Below are positions 23,943 to 33,321 of a stretch of 64,000 nt of DNA, piece by piece. Below the pieces are notes generated by a model. It was not told the DNA's origin and did no database searches. It was given only the letters and a program-made list of their open reading frames with translations. The stretch is from NCBI RefSeq assembly GCF_003049665.1, contig NZ_PYWM01000023.1, positions 1-64,000 on the forward strand, written 5' to 3'. The translations under genes were made by a program, and so were the position numbers. Numbering within the stretch: the first letter of the stretch is position 1; each line of letters begins with the position of its first letter. The DNA comes from Lysinibacillus mangiferihumi (lineage in GTDB: Bacteria > Bacillota > Bacilli > Bacillales_A > Planococcaceae).

Positions 23943-24884
23943 TTATAAACGTTGTAATGGATTTAGCCCAATATTGCCACCTGAAATAAGGAAGCAAACA
24001 TGGTCGTTTTTTGTAATCGGTAAATTGCCTCGAAGAGCTGCTCCTATACCGATGGCAGAGGAGGGTTCAGCTAATATTTTGCCTTCTAGTAGCAATGTTT
24101 TCATCCCGTAAAGGATTGAAGCCTCGTCTACACTTACAATGTCATCAACTAATTTTTCAACAATCGGGAAGTTTCGCTCCCCAGGTTGTAAAGTTAATAG
24201 AGCATCCGCTAACGATTGTTGTTCAGCTAATAGTAATCTTTTACCAACTTGAATACTTTTGGAATAGCGCGGGACGACGGCTGGTTCAACACCAATGATT
24301 TTAATATGTGGTGCTAAAGATTTTACCGCAGTCGCAACACCACTTAGCAGACCACCACCGCCAATAGGAACAACAATTGCACTGACCTGAGAGAACTGTT
24401 CTAAAATTTCTAATGCTACTGTCCCTTGCCCCGCCATAATATCGTAATCATCATAAGGATGCACAATGGCATAACCATGTTCTAAGCTTAGGGCTTCAGT
24501 CACTTGATGTCTTTCGGCAAGCGTACATTGGACAATGCGTGCACCAAGGGCTCGTATGCCTTCGACTTTAACAGATGGCGCTGAATCGGGTAAAACGATG
24601 GTTGCTGGAATATTTAATAGTTGAGCCGCGAAAGCCACACCTTTGCCATGATTACCGGAGGAAGCTGCTACAACGCCATGTTGTAATTGTTCAACTGACA
24701 TCGACAGCAGTTTGTTAAGAGCCCCACGCAATTTAAAAGAGTTCGTTTTTTGCATATTTTCGGCTTTTATCGAAACGTTGCAATGTAATAAATTATCGAG
24801 TCCTTGCAAGCGAATAACAGGTGTTTCATAAATAAAAGGTGCGACTTTCAGTTTGGCAGCTTGGATTTTTTCAAGCGTTAGCAT
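23943..24884 (-). CDS. PLP-dependent threonine/serine dehydratase
   Basis: A 313-residue fold-type II PLP enzyme of the threonine/serine dehydratase or racemase group. The PLP lysine is in NSFKLRGA, the phosphate-binding glycines in PIGGGGLLSG, and SSGNHGKG binds the substrate carboxylate. There is no C-terminal ACT domain, so it is of the short catabolic kind rather than IlvA. The start at 24884 (MLTLEKIQ) has GAGGTATAC upstream; a frame extending to 24965 would overlap the promoter. It forms an operon with ridA. Confidence 0.88.
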   Translation of the reverse strand: MLTLEKIQAAKLKVAPFIYETPVIRLQGLDNLLHCNVSIKAENMQKTNSFKLRGALNKLLSMSVEQLQHGVVAASSGNHGKGVAFAAQLLNIPATIVLPDSAPSVKVEGIRALGARIVQCTLAERHQVTEALSLEHGYAIVHPYDDYDIMAGQGTVALEILEQFSQVSAIVVPIGGGGLLSGVATAVKSLAPHIKIIGVEPAVVPRYSKSIQVGKRLLLAEQQSLADALLTLQPGERNFPIVEKLVDDIVSVDEASILYGMKTLLLEGKILAEPSSAIGIGAALRGNLPITKNDHVCFLISGGNIGLNPLQRL

Positions 24885-24936
24885 AAAGTATACCTCATTT
24901 CTTTGAACAGTTTGAAAATTCAGAAATAATAATATA

Positions 24937-24965
24937 AATGTAGTACTAGAGTTAATATCTGTCAA
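24937..24965 (-). promoter_or_regulatory. Promoter of the dehydratase-ridA operon
   Basis: On the minus strand TTGACA (24965-24960) and TACATT (24942-24937) are 17 bases apart, about 50 bases before the chosen ATG. Confidence 0.6.
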
Positions 24966-24988
24966 TGTTTGCTAGCATAGCACATAAA

Positions 24989-25037
24989 AAGAAACTGCAA
25001 GACGTTTGCAAATATCGCAAAAGTTTCGCAGTTTCTT
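24989..25037 (-). terminator. Terminator after the GGDEF gene
   Basis: AAGAAACTGC pairs with GCAGTTTCTT across a 29-base loop; the minus strand continues into TTTTTATG. Confidence 0.7.
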
Positions 25038-25054
25038 GTATAGAGAACCTAACA

Positions 25055-26164
25055 TTAGCATCCTTTATGAAATTCACTATTGTTGGCATGTACTACTTGA
25101 TTGCCACCTAAAGCTTTCACTTCTGTAGTAACCTGTGTGGCGATAATGGCAAGTTCATCAAAGTCTACAGCGTTATCGGGACTTGAACTAATACCAATAG
25201 AAACCGTCAATGGCGTAGTTTGCCTGTCATTAATTTTAAAAGAGTGATGTGCAATTACATGTCTTAGTTTTTCAGCATGATAGAGGGCGATAGCAGGTGG
25301 AGCATCTTTTAAAATAATATAAAACTCCTCACCAGCAACACGTGCGGCCATTCCGTTTTTCGTTTCAATATAATGATGAATAATAGTAGCGAGTTGCTTA
25401 ATAATTCCATCACCAGCTAAATGGCCATACTTAATATTTATATCTTTCATATTGTCGACATCAAAATGAAGTACAGAAAAATTGTCCGTTTCTAGTACCA
25501 TTTCTTGTGCAAATGATCGTATCGCCAAATTATTTGGTAGCTGTGTTAAATAGTCTTTTTCCTTAAGTCGATAAATGAGCTGTACTTTTTCACTGGTCGC
25601 TTGTAAACGTTTAATCACTGTGAAAATTGTAAAAAATGTAAAAAGAGCGTAGGCAATGAATCCTAAAATGGTCTCTATTTTCAGTATAGGTGGCAAGCAG
25701 ATTGCTAGTACGAGCATTACAATAATTTCTGCCATGACACTAAAAAAATAAGTTGTTAAAGTGTGAAGTGTAATAGGCTTTTTACAAGCGACAAGGGCAA
25801 GGATAATCGAAAGAACGATTAAATTAATGTTTGATAAACTTGATATGGACAATAAAGATTGTGTAGGAATGATATAGAGACTTCCTAACCCCATGATTGC
25901 ACCGCTTATAATAATTGACCACGGACCACCAATCAGCCCACTGTATAGTAGCGGTACAATATGAATGTTTATAAGCGTCCCTTGTAAAAAACGTAACGAT
26001 ATAGCACTTAATACAAGGCCTGTCATACCAAAAATAATGCCGACTAAAATTGGTTTAAAATCTTTGATAAATGATTTTCTTCGAGTCGGATGAGTAAATG
26101 GCCAATACGTTAAAATAATTAAAGTAAAGGTAATACAAAAGCTGACATAAATATGAAGTAACAT
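25055..26164 (-). CDS. Membrane GGDEF-domain protein with a 5TM-LYT-type sensor
   Basis: A 369-residue protein. Residues about 1-185 hold six or so membrane helices with the YSGLIGGPWSIIISGAIMG segment typical of 5TMR-LYT sensors. A linker helix leads to a GGDEF domain (about 205-360) with metal-binding D235 in FDVDNMKD, the INIKYGHLAGD helix and the signature RVAGEEF (A277-F281). The first glycine of GG(D/E)EF is alanine. AG(D/E)EF variants are active in some enzymes, so diguanylate cyclase activity is possible but not certain. No EAL domain is present. Confidence 0.85.
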   Translation of the reverse strand: MLLHIYVSFCITFTLIILTYWPFTHPTRRKSFIKDFKPILVGIIFGMTGLVLSAISLRFLQGTLINIHIVPLLYSGLIGGPWSIIISGAIMGLGSLYIIPTQSLLSISSLSNINLIVLSIILALVACKKPITLHTLTTYFFSVMAEIIVMLVLAICLPPILKIETILGFIAYALFTFFTIFTVIKRLQATSEKVQLIYRLKEKDYLTQLPNNLAIRSFAQEMVLETDNFSVLHFDVDNMKDINIKYGHLAGDGIIKQLATIIHHYIETKNGMAARVAGEEFYIILKDAPPAIALYHAEKLRHVIAHHSFKINDRQTTPLTVSIGISSSPDNAVDFDELAIIATQVTTEVKALGGNQVVHANNSEFHKGC

Positions 26165-26326
26165 CTATTAATAGTAGTTCCTTTCTCGAACATATATAGA
26201 TAATAGTAAATCTTTTCACTTTCTTTTGCCAACGCTTGAAAACAATACGCACTTGTATCTTGAAAAAAAGCGGACATTTATCCTATAATAAAAAGGTTAT
26301 AGTAAAAAGAATAAAAGGGAGCGTCC

Positions 26327-26761
26327 ATGAAGGTGAACGAAGTAAAATCGCAGGTGAACATTAAGCTCATTTCGACGATTCGTCCGATTGATGGGGAGTC
26401 CGAAACCTTGGAAATGTGGTTGGATGGGCAGCTAATCAATAAAGCTGATTCCCTATATTTAAAATATGAAGAGATGCAGGATGACAAAACGATCCGCACG
26501 ACGATGAAGTTAGACACAGAACGGGCACTTATTATGCGCGCTGGAGCAGTCAAAATGCGCTTACCACTCAATATTTTTGAACAACAAATTGGCCATTATG
26601 AAAGTGAATTTGGTTCGATGCCACTCGTAACACAAACGAAAAACATGCTATTTACTAGACATGAAATGCGCGGAGATTTTCATGTGCAATACGATTTATT
26701 AATGGGTGGACAAAGCGTTGGCAATTATACATTAGACATTACATTTACGGAGGTACAATGA
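26327..26761 (+). CDS. ywiB: DUF1934 beta-barrel protein (YwiB-like)
   Basis: A 144-residue protein of the YwiB/DUF1934 family, which forms a small lipocalin-like beta barrel of unknown function. Family segments include [20 protein letters not shown] and [11 protein letters not shown]. Translation is likely coupled to argS: its TGA overlaps the argS start. The ywiB-argS order is the same in B. subtilis. GGGAGCGTCC precedes the ATG. Confidence 0.88.
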   Translation: MKVNEVKSQVNIKLISTIRPIDGESETLEMWLDGQLINKADSLYLKYEEMQDDKTIRTTMKLDTERALIMRAGAVKMRLPLNIFEQQIGHYESEFGSMPLVTQTKNMLFTRHEMRGDFHVQYDLLMGGQSVGNYTLDITFTEVQ

Positions 26762-28428
26762 TGAACGCAGTAGAACAAGTACAACAAGCCATTAAAACGG
26801 CAATTGCGCAGGCTGTTGACAAAGCAGGCTTAGTCGAAGCTGGCACAGAGTTAACGATACACCTTGAAACACCTAAAGATAAAGCAAACGGTGATTATGC
26901 AACAAATATTGCCATGCAATTAACGAAATTAGCGAAAAAGCCACCGCGTGCAATTGCAGAGGCAATTTTAGAAAACCTTGAAACAGCAGGAACTGATATC
27001 GAAAAAATCGACATCGCAGGTCCTGGTTTTATGAATATAACGGTTCGTAAAGATTTCTTAACAGGTGTTGTAATAGCTATCCTTGAACAAGGTGCTGATT
27101 ATGGTCGCTCTAACGCAGGAGCTGGTGAAAAAGTGCAAGTTGAATTCGTTTCAGCAAATCCAACTGGCGACCTACACTTAGGTCATGCACGTGGAGCATC
27201 TGTAGGGGATTCATTGTGTAATGTTTTAGATATGGCTGGTTATGCAGTATCTCGTGAGTACTATATTAACGATGCTGGTAATCAAATTAATAACTTGGCT
27301 TATTCACTGGAAGCGCGCTATAAGCAAGCATTAGGCCTTGCTGCTGATATGCCTGAAGATGGCTATCATGGTCAAGATATTATCGACATTGCAGGTAAAT
27401 TAGCGAGCGAGCATGGCGATTCGATTTTATCAAAACCGGATGAAGAACGTTTTGCATTTTTCCGTCAACATGGTCTTGCTTTAGAATTAGATAAATTAAA
27501 AACAGACTTAGCGAACTTCCGCGTGAATTTTGATGTGTGGTATTCTGAAACATCATTATATGACAACGGCAAAATCGAAGTAGCATTAGATAAATTAAAA
27601 GCGAATGGTCATGTATTTGAAGAGGACGGTGCGACTTGGTTCCGTTCAACAACATTCGGTGACGATAAAGACCGTGTCCTAATTAAAAACGATGGCTCTT
27701 TCACATATCTGACACCAGATATCGCTTACCATGAGGATAAAATTGTTCGTGGATTCGATAAACTAATTAACATTTGGGGAGCAGACCACCACGGCTATAT
27801 TCCACGTATGAAAGCGGCTATTCAAGCACTTGGCTATGACCGTGACACACTAGAAGTGGAAATTATCCAAATGGTGCAGTTATACAAAAACGGCGAGAAA
27901 TTCAAAATGTCCAAACGTACAGGGAATGCTGTAACGATGCGTGAGCTTGTGGAAGAGGTTGGTCTAGATGCTGTGCGTTACTTCTTTGTGAAAACTGCTG
28001 GTGATTCACATATGGACTTTGACCTTGACTTAGCGGTTTCACAATCAAATGAAAACCCAGTGTACTATGCACAATATGCACATGCGCGTATTTCTTCTAT
28101 TTTACGTTCAGCGACGGAACAAGGCTTTGCTACTTCAACAGCAAATTTAAGCCTGTTAACTGCTGAAAAAGAGATTGATTTATTGAAAAAAATTGGTGAT
28201 TTCCCGAAAGTAGTGGCGGATGCTGCAAAACACCGTACACCACACCGTATCGCTAACTATATTCAAGAAACAGCAGCTGCATTCCATAGCTTCTATAACG
28301 CTGAAAAAGTGTTAGATGCCTCAAATAAAGAGCTAACAGAAGCGCGTTTAGCACTGATTACAGCTGTTCGTACAACGATTGCCAACGCACTACGTCTAAT
28401 TGGCGTATCTGCACCAGAAAAAATGTAA
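26761..28428 (+). CDS. argS: Arginyl-tRNA synthetase
   Basis: A 555-residue class I aminoacyl-tRNA synthetase charging tRNA-Arg. The N-terminal additional domain is followed by the HIGH-equivalent [12 protein letters not shown], the KMSK motif in [12 protein letters not shown] and a C-terminal helical anticodon-binding domain. Two ATGs are adjacent (26758 and 26761); the second has the better distance from GGAGG and overlaps the ywiB stop as TGATG. The gene ends at a strong terminator. Confidence 0.97.
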   Translation: MNAVEQVQQAIKTAIAQAVDKAGLVEAGTELTIHLETPKDKANGDYATNIAMQLTKLAKKPPRAIAEAILENLETAGTDIEKIDIAGPGFMNITVRKDFLTGVVIAILEQGADYGRSNAGAGEKVQVEFVSANPTGDLHLGHARGASVGDSLCNVLDMAGYAVSREYYINDAGNQINNLAYSLEARYKQALGLAADMPEDGYHGQDIIDIAGKLASEHGDSILSKPDEERFAFFRQHGLALELDKLKTDLANFRVNFDVWYSETSLYDNGKIEVALDKLKANGHVFEEDGATWFRSTTFGDDKDRVLIKNDGSFTYLTPDIAYHEDKIVRGFDKLINIWGADHHGYIPRMKAAIQALGYDRDTLEVEIIQMVQLYKNGEKFKMSKRTGNAVTMRELVEEVGLDAVRYFFVKTAGDSHMDFDLDLAVSQSNENPVYYAQYAHARISSILRSATEQGFATSTANLSLLTAEKEIDLLKKIGDFPKVVADAAKHRTPHRIANYIQETAAAFHSFYNAEKVLDASNKELTEARLALITAVRTTIANALRLIGVSAPEKM

Positions 28429-28443
28429 TGTAAATGCTTATCA

Positions 28444-28474
28444 CCCCGACACAATTGCATGTCGGGGTTTTTTT
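28444..28474 (+). terminator. argS terminator
   Basis: CCCCGACA pairs with TGTCGGGG around an 8-base loop, followed by seven T residues. Confidence 0.92.
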
Positions 28475-28489
28475 GTTTTTACGAACGAA

Positions 28490-28520
28490 ATTGTTTGAGA
28501 ATTGTTTGAGTGACTGGCAC
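28490..28520 (+). repeat. TTGTTTGAGTGACTGGCAC element with a duplicated first half
   Basis: ATTGTTTGAG at 28490-28499 is followed directly by a full AATTGTTTGAGTGACTGGCAC copy. It belongs to the dispersed family seen at 22581, 22685, 55705 and 55759. Confidence 0.65.
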
Positions 28521-28562
28521 TCCTATTTCTATTTTCATGTATAATAAAATCAACTGAATATT

Positions 28563-28723
28563 ATAAAGGTTCTTTACTTAAGTAAAGTGAAAAGGGAAAT
28601 CGGTGTAATTCCGATGCGGTCCCGCCACTGTAAGTGTGAGTTTTTTCAATGGATGCCACTGAAAGTTATTTTGGGAAGGCATGAAAAAGCATTTGGAGCA
28701 CGAGCCAGGAGACCTGCCTTTAT
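28563..28723 (+). promoter_or_regulatory. Cobalamin riboswitch aptamer
   Basis: The canonical parts are all present: GAAAAGGGAA, GGTGTAATTCC, GCGGTCCCGCCACTGTAA, GATGCCACTG and the B12 box GAGCCAGGAGACCTGCC. ATAAAGG (28563-28569) pairs with CCTTTAT (28717-28723) as the closing helix. It lies in the leader of the btu operon and should repress it when adenosylcobalamin is plentiful. Confidence 0.96.
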
Positions 28724-28772
28724 AGAACATTACATTTCAGCCTACGAGGATAGGATGGTGGTTTTTTTGTGC

Positions 28773-28809
28773 AAGCCCGCCTCTCGTTAAATGGACGAGG
28801 GCTTTTTTT
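28773..28809 (+). terminator. Riboswitch-controlled terminator
   Basis: AGCC-CTC pairs with GAG-GGCT (with a three-base bulge), followed by seven T residues. It lies between the aptamer and btuF and is the probable expression platform. Confidence 0.7.
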
Positions 28810-28949
28810 ATGTTTTGTAAGGCGACTATCGATAACCATTGAAAATAAAGGTGAGCAATCCCCATATTTAATAATGACAATCAACATACTATCGATCAAT
28901 CAAGTTAACAGAGCTAAAAAATGCACATACAATCTAAGGAGGATTCACA

Positions 28950-29915
28950 ATGAAAAAGTATTGGAAGATAGGATTATCAGCATTTTTGGCAATGGGTTTA
29001 CTTGCAGCATGTGGAACACAACCGAAAAACGAGCAATCTGCATCAGAGCAGCAGGAGCAACAAGTAACCAAACAAGAAGAAGCAACATTTCCAGTGACAA
29101 TAAAAGATGCTACTGGCAAAGATATCGTGCTAGAAGCACCGCCTGAAAAAATTGTTTCTCTTATTCCGAGTAATACAGAAATATTATTTGGGCTTGGCCT
29201 AGATGACGAAATTGTCGGCGTCAATGATTATGATGATTATCCACCGGAGGCAGCTAAAAAAGAAAAAGTCGGCAGTATGGAGTTCAATATTGAACAAATT
29301 ATCGCCTTACAGCCAGATATTGTGTTTGCTCATGAATCAGGAATGGCTTCTTTAGATGGAGCGATGGAGCAGCTTGAGGCAGCAGGTGTAAAGGTATTTG
29401 TAGTGGCGAATGCAAGCGATTTTAATGAAACTTATACGACGATTGAGCAATTAGGACGCGCAACTGGTAAGTTACCGGAGGCACAAAAAATTATTGCTAA
29501 TATGAAAGCCAAAGTGGAAGAAATCCAAGCGAAATTGCAAGATGTGGAACCAAAGAAAGTCTTTGTCGAAACGTCAGATGAGCCTGAAATCCACACACCT
29601 GGTAAGGATACATTTATGCAGGAAATGCTAGATATGATTCATGCTGAAAATATTGCAGCCTATACAACTGGTTGGTTCAAAATTGATGCAGAGCAAATTA
29701 TTACAAAAAATCCAGATGTCATCGTTGTCACATACGATTATGTGCCAAATATTTTAACGAAAATTCCACAACGTGCAGGCTTTGATACCATTACAGCTGT
29801 AAAAAATAAAGCAATTGTACAAGTAGATGAAAATTTAACAAGTCGTCAAGGTCCGCGTTTAGCAGATGGGCTTGAAGAGTTAGCGAAAGCCGTCTATCCA
29901 GAGGCTTTCGAGTGA
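28950..29915 (+). CDS. btuF: Cobalamin ABC transporter, substrate-binding lipoprotein
   Basis: A 321-residue class III solute-binding protein. The lipobox LLAACGTQ places the lipidated Cys at residue 21, followed by a polar linker rich in Q and E. The mature part has the typical start PVTIKDATGKDIVLEAPPEKIVSLIPSNTEILF and the EP...SRQGPRLADGLEEL tail. Specificity for B12 is assigned from the riboswitch and the CbiZ fusion downstream; iron-siderophore proteins look alike. AAGGAGG lies before the ATG; the stop overlaps btuC. Confidence 0.9.
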   Translation: MKKYWKIGLSAFLAMGLLAACGTQPKNEQSASEQQEQQVTKQEEATFPVTIKDATGKDIVLEAPPEKIVSLIPSNTEILFGLGLDDEIVGVNDYDDYPPEAAKKEKVGSMEFNIEQIIALQPDIVFAHESGMASLDGAMEQLEAAGVKVFVVANASDFNETYTTIEQLGRATGKLPEAQKIIANMKAKVEEIQAKLQDVEPKKVFVETSDEPEIHTPGKDTFMQEMLDMIHAENIAAYTTGWFKIDAEQIITKNPDVIVVTYDYVPNILTKIPQRAGFDTITAVKNKAIVQVDENLTSRQGPRLADGLEELAKAVYPEAFE

Positions 29916-30913
29916 GTAGAGCATTTTTAGCCTATATTACAGCCATTACGTTACTTCTTGTTAGCATCTGGTGTGGCGTATCAATAGGCTCGGTTCATAT
30001 TCCATTTGAAGTATTTTGGAATAGGGCGGCAGATGAAACAGCCGCTAATATTTTATGGAAAATTAGGTTGCCACGCGTATTGCTGGCAGGACTTGTTGGC
30101 GCATCGTTGGCGATTGCAGGGGCAGCCTTCCAAGGATTATTAAAGAATCCATTGGCAGATCCTTATACACTAGGTGTATCTTCGGGAGCGTCAGTAGGTG
30201 CTGTGGTGACATTATTTTTTGGTATCTCGATACCGGTTGTCGGGCTGTATGCATTACCAACGCTTAGTATGGTGGGTGCGGTATTAACAATGGTAGCTGT
30301 CATGAGCTTTGCTAGAATAGTCGACCGTGCACTGAAAATGGAAACACTTATTTTAACAGGTGTTATTTTTAGTTCTTTTTTAGGATCTCTTATATCCTTA
30401 ATGATTGCATTATCAGGAGAAGAACTCCGCCAAGTGATAGGCTGGTTGCTTGGTTCAGTTTCGATGCGGGGCTGGCCCTATGTGCAAATGATTACGCCAT
30501 TTGTTGTCATAGGTTCTGCTATTCTGTGGACGCAAAGACGGGAGCTCAATGTTCTATTATACGGAGAAGAACGTGCGAAGCATTTAGGTGTCAATGTAAA
30601 GCGCAGTAAATATTTAATTTTAGTAGGGGGCTCCATGCTGACTGGTGCGGCCGTTGCAGTTTCTGGCACAATTGGTTTTGTCGGTTTAGTTGTGCCACAT
30701 ATGACACGCATGATTTGGGGTTCGGATCACCGTCATCTATTGCCGTTATCATTTATCAATGGCGCAACATTGCTAATTATTTGTGATTTAGTGGCGCGGA
30801 CGATCATTATCCCACGGGAATTACCGATAGGCGTTATTACTGCATTTATTGGTGCTCCGGTCTTTTCTTATATTTTCTATAAGCAACGTAGAAGCAAGGG
30901 GGTACGTGTATGA
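29912..30913 (+). CDS. btuC: Cobalamin ABC transporter, permease
   Basis: A 333-residue FecCD/BtuC-type permease with about ten membrane helices. KIRLPRVLLAGLVGASLAIAG is the usual N-terminal block, GLLKNPLADPYTLGVSSGAS the next, and GFVGLVVPHMTRM the coupling region for the ATPase. It starts with GTG inside the btuF stop (GTGA overlap) and overlaps btuD by four bases, so all three are translationally coupled. Confidence 0.92.
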   Translation: MSRAFLAYITAITLLLVSIWCGVSIGSVHIPFEVFWNRAADETAANILWKIRLPRVLLAGLVGASLAIAGAAFQGLLKNPLADPYTLGVSSGASVGAVVTLFFGISIPVVGLYALPTLSMVGAVLTMVAVMSFARIVDRALKMETLILTGVIFSSFLGSLISLMIALSGEELRQVIGWLLGSVSMRGWPYVQMITPFVVIGSAILWTQRRELNVLLYGEERAKHLGVNVKRSKYLILVGGSMLTGAAVAVSGTIGFVGLVVPHMTRMIWGSDHRHLLPLSFINGATLLIICDLVARTIIIPRELPIGVITAFIGAPVFSYIFYKQRRSKGVRV

Positions 30914-32370
30914 TTATCGTTGAACACCTATCGGGTGGCTATGAGGACGTACCTATCGTCAAAGATGTTAGTTTTACCGTTGAAAAGGGGAAAATCCTTG
31001 GCATTTTAGGACCGAATGGTAGTGGCAAATCGACATTATTGAAAGTCATTAGTGGCCTATTGCCTGCAACAGCAGGAACGGTTTTTTTGGATGGCAAAAA
31101 TATTAAACACTATAGTCCGCGCGCGCTGGCGAAAAAGATGGCCGTCTTACCACAATTACATGCCAATGCATTTTCAAATACCGTGCGGGAAGCGGTATCG
31201 CTCGGTCGTTATCCGCATCAAACTGGCTTTTTTTCCAATTGGTCAGAGCAGGATGAACGAGCTGTTCAATATGCCATGGACCAAACAGGTGTAGCACGCT
31301 ATGAGCATACATCGATGGAATTTCTATCGGGCGGCGAGCAACAACGGGTTTTTGTAGCGCAAGCTTTGGCGCAAACAGCAGAAGTATTATTGCTAGATGA
31401 GCCGACCAATCACTTAGATATTGCCCATCAACGTCAACTATTGGATATGGTGCGTAAGGAAGCAATCGAGTGCGGTTTAACAGTTATTATGGTGCTACAT
31501 GACATGAATTTAGCCTCTCTTTATTGTGATGAATTATTGTTAATGGAGAGCGGTTCTGTGCGTGCTTTAGGTGTACCACATAAGGTGTTAATAGCTTCAC
31601 AAATTGAGGATGTATATCAGGCACGGGTAACAACCTATGCCCACCCTGAAATACCGAAACCGCAAATTACAATTATGCCATCAACCAATGAATATCAGCA
31701 ACGAGCTGACATCGTAAAAGAAGATTTTCGTGTAACGCCAGATTATATTCAACTGAAATCAACGATTCCTTTAAAAACCGTTTCTTCGGCTGTTCATAAT
31801 CCTGGTATAGGATGGTATGACTGTCTATTAAATCGTTCAGTGCCAGGAGATTATGTGATTAGTGATGTTAAACAAGAAGTTGCGGACTTTTTACAAAGGG
31901 AGCATTTTTCACCGACAAGCACAGTTGTTATGTTAACGGCTGTTCCTACACAACTGTTTGCACTTAATGAATATAGCACTGAGTTTGGGAGTGTGTTTGT
32001 TGTGGTAACAGCAGGTGTTGGCAATGCTGTAGATGTCTCTCGTACACACGAACGGCAGGATACGCCATATATTGGTACTATCAATACGTGGGTTGTCATC
32101 AATGGCTGTTTATCGGAAGAGGCATTTTTTCAAGCATTGATGACTGCAAATGAAGCTAAAACAAAGGCTTTACAATCAGAAAACATTCGGGATTATTTAA
32201 CTGATACGATTGCGACTGGTACTGCGACGGATAGTTTGCTTATTGCGGCAACGCAAAAGGGTGAGGAAATGCGCTATGGTGGACCGATTACGGCTGTTGG
32301 TAAGATTATTGGTAAAGGTGTTTATGAGACGACGGTGCAAGCAATTCAAAATTATAAAAATAAAGCATAG
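30910..32370 (+). CDS. btuD-cbiZ: Fusion of BtuD ATPase with CbiZ adenosylcobinamide amidohydrolase
   Basis: A 486-residue two-domain protein. Residues about 1-250 are an ABC ATPase: Walker A LGPNGSGKST, signature LSGGEQQR, Walker B VLLLDEPTNHLD and switch His in VLHD. Residues about 275-486 match CbiZ, which removes the side chain of adenosylcobinamide or pseudo-cobamides so that the cobyric acid can be reused (GIGWYDCLLNRSVPGDY, VVVTAGVGNAVDVSR, GTINTWVVINGCLSEEA, TATDSLLIAATQKGE). Such fusions tie corrinoid import to salvage. It is the third gene of the riboswitch operon. Confidence 0.93.
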   Translation: MIIVEHLSGGYEDVPIVKDVSFTVEKGKILGILGPNGSGKSTLLKVISGLLPATAGTVFLDGKNIKHYSPRALAKKMAVLPQLHANAFSNTVREAVSLGRYPHQTGFFSNWSEQDERAVQYAMDQTGVARYEHTSMEFLSGGEQQRVFVAQALAQTAEVLLLDEPTNHLDIAHQRQLLDMVRKEAIECGLTVIMVLHDMNLASLYCDELLLMESGSVRALGVPHKVLIASQIEDVYQARVTTYAHPEIPKPQITIMPSTNEYQQRADIVKEDFRVTPDYIQLKSTIPLKTVSSAVHNPGIGWYDCLLNRSVPGDYVISDVKQEVADFLQREHFSPTSTVVMLTAVPTQLFALNEYSTEFGSVFVVVTAGVGNAVDVSRTHERQDTPYIGTINTWVVINGCLSEEAFFQALMTANEAKTKALQSENIRDYLTDTIATGTATDSLLIAATQKGEEMRYGGPITAVGKIIGKGVYETTVQAIQNYKNKA

Positions 32371-32382
32371 GAGTGGAACAGG

Positions 32383-32946
32383 ATGAAACTTTACACAAAA
32401 ACAGGCGATACAGGGAAAACAAGCTTAATTGGTGGGCGTGTTGACAAAGATAGTCTACGTGTGGAAACATATGGGGCAATTGATGAATTAAATTCATTTA
32501 TTGGCAAGGCTGTTAGTGAATTAGATCGCGCGTTATTTAAAGATATTTTAGTGGATTTAGAAACGATTCAACATGAGCTTTTTGATGCAGGCGGTGATTT
32601 AGCAAATGTTATGAAGGAACGTCATTATAAGTTAACGGAAGCACCGATTGAAGTACTAGAGGCGCGTATTGATGCATTGTCTGACGAAGCGCCACCATTA
32701 GAGAAATTTATCTTACCTGGTGGAGCGCCGGCCGCTGCAACATTACACATCGCACGTACAGTTGCACGCCGAGCAGAGCGCCAAATGGTAACACTAATGA
32801 AAGAAATTGAAGATGTACCGACTATTGTACAAAAATATTTAAATCGTTTATCAGATTATTTATTTGCCGCAGCACGTGTTGTGAATGCGCGTTTAAACTT
32901 ACCTGATATTGAATATATTCGCAGTGGCAATGTCTTTAAAAAATAA
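32383..32946 (+). CDS. pduO: PduO-type cob(I)alamin adenosyltransferase
   Basis: A 187-residue trimeric adenosyltransferase that transfers adenosine from ATP to reduced corrinoid, giving adenosylcobalamin. The ATP-binding start KLYTKTGDTGKTSLIGG, the YGAIDELNSFIG segment and ARTVARRAERQ are diagnostic. It starts 12 bases after btuD-cbiZ with AGGAGTGGAAC upstream. The coenzyme made here is what IcmF (41314) needs. Confidence 0.95.
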   Translation: MKLYTKTGDTGKTSLIGGRVDKDSLRVETYGAIDELNSFIGKAVSELDRALFKDILVDLETIQHELFDAGGDLANVMKERHYKLTEAPIEVLEARIDALSDEAPPLEKFILPGGAPAAATLHIARTVARRAERQMVTLMKEIEDVPTIVQKYLNRLSDYLFAAARVVNARLNLPDIEYIRSGNVFKK

Positions 32947-33105
32947 CTTAAGTAGAGAAGAAGGCAGCAACGCATAACAGCAAATAAACAAAAGATTTGA
33001 GCCTAACGATTCGAAAAAAGAACCATTTTTAAAATAAATATTTTAAGCGGAATTTATGACGATGAATACAAGTAATTGTAAGATAAAACGATAAATTTAA
33101 ATGCC
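32947..33105. other. Intergenic stretch, nothing recognised
   Basis: No coding frame or structured element was found between the adenosyltransferase stop and the terminator at 33106. Confidence 0.5.
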
Positions 33106-33147
33106 AAAAAGCTACTCCGAAAGTAAAAATCAGGGTAGCTTTTTTTC
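33106..33147 (+). terminator. Terminator of the cobalamin operon
   Basis: AAAAAGCTAC pairs with GTAGCTTTTT across a 19-base loop, followed by more T residues. Confidence 0.8.
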
Positions 33148-33195
33148 TTATAAAATGTAAGAATATAAAATTATCAGAAATTTTTTCGTTTTATG

Positions 33196-33225
33196 TTGAC
33201 TGAATGCTCACTCATTTATTAGAAT
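33196..33225 (+). promoter_or_regulatory. fadF promoter overlapped by a TetR-type operator
   Basis: TTGACT (33196-33201) and TAGAAT (33220-33225) are 18 bases apart. The spacer contains GACTGA-ATGC-TCACTC, a palindrome of the form GAnTGA/TCAnTC; the span TGAATGCTCACTCATTTA also resembles the B. subtilis FadR box. A near-identical motif lies at 35682-35701. Confidence 0.6.
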
Positions 33226-33321
33226 GTGGATATAGTGGTGAAATGTCATACATTTAGGTTTGAGCTAGAAATATTAACACAAAGAGAGAAAATTTACGAC
33301 AAACTAAAGGGGGGACCAACC

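Noticed and set aside
28587-28790. 67-residue frame before btuF
   Set aside because: It lies wholly within the cobalamin riboswitch and its expression platform.
33226-33321. N-terminal extension of fadF
   Set aside because: The extra 32 residues lack a ribosome binding site, overlap the likely transcript start and are unlike the membrane-helix start of the family.
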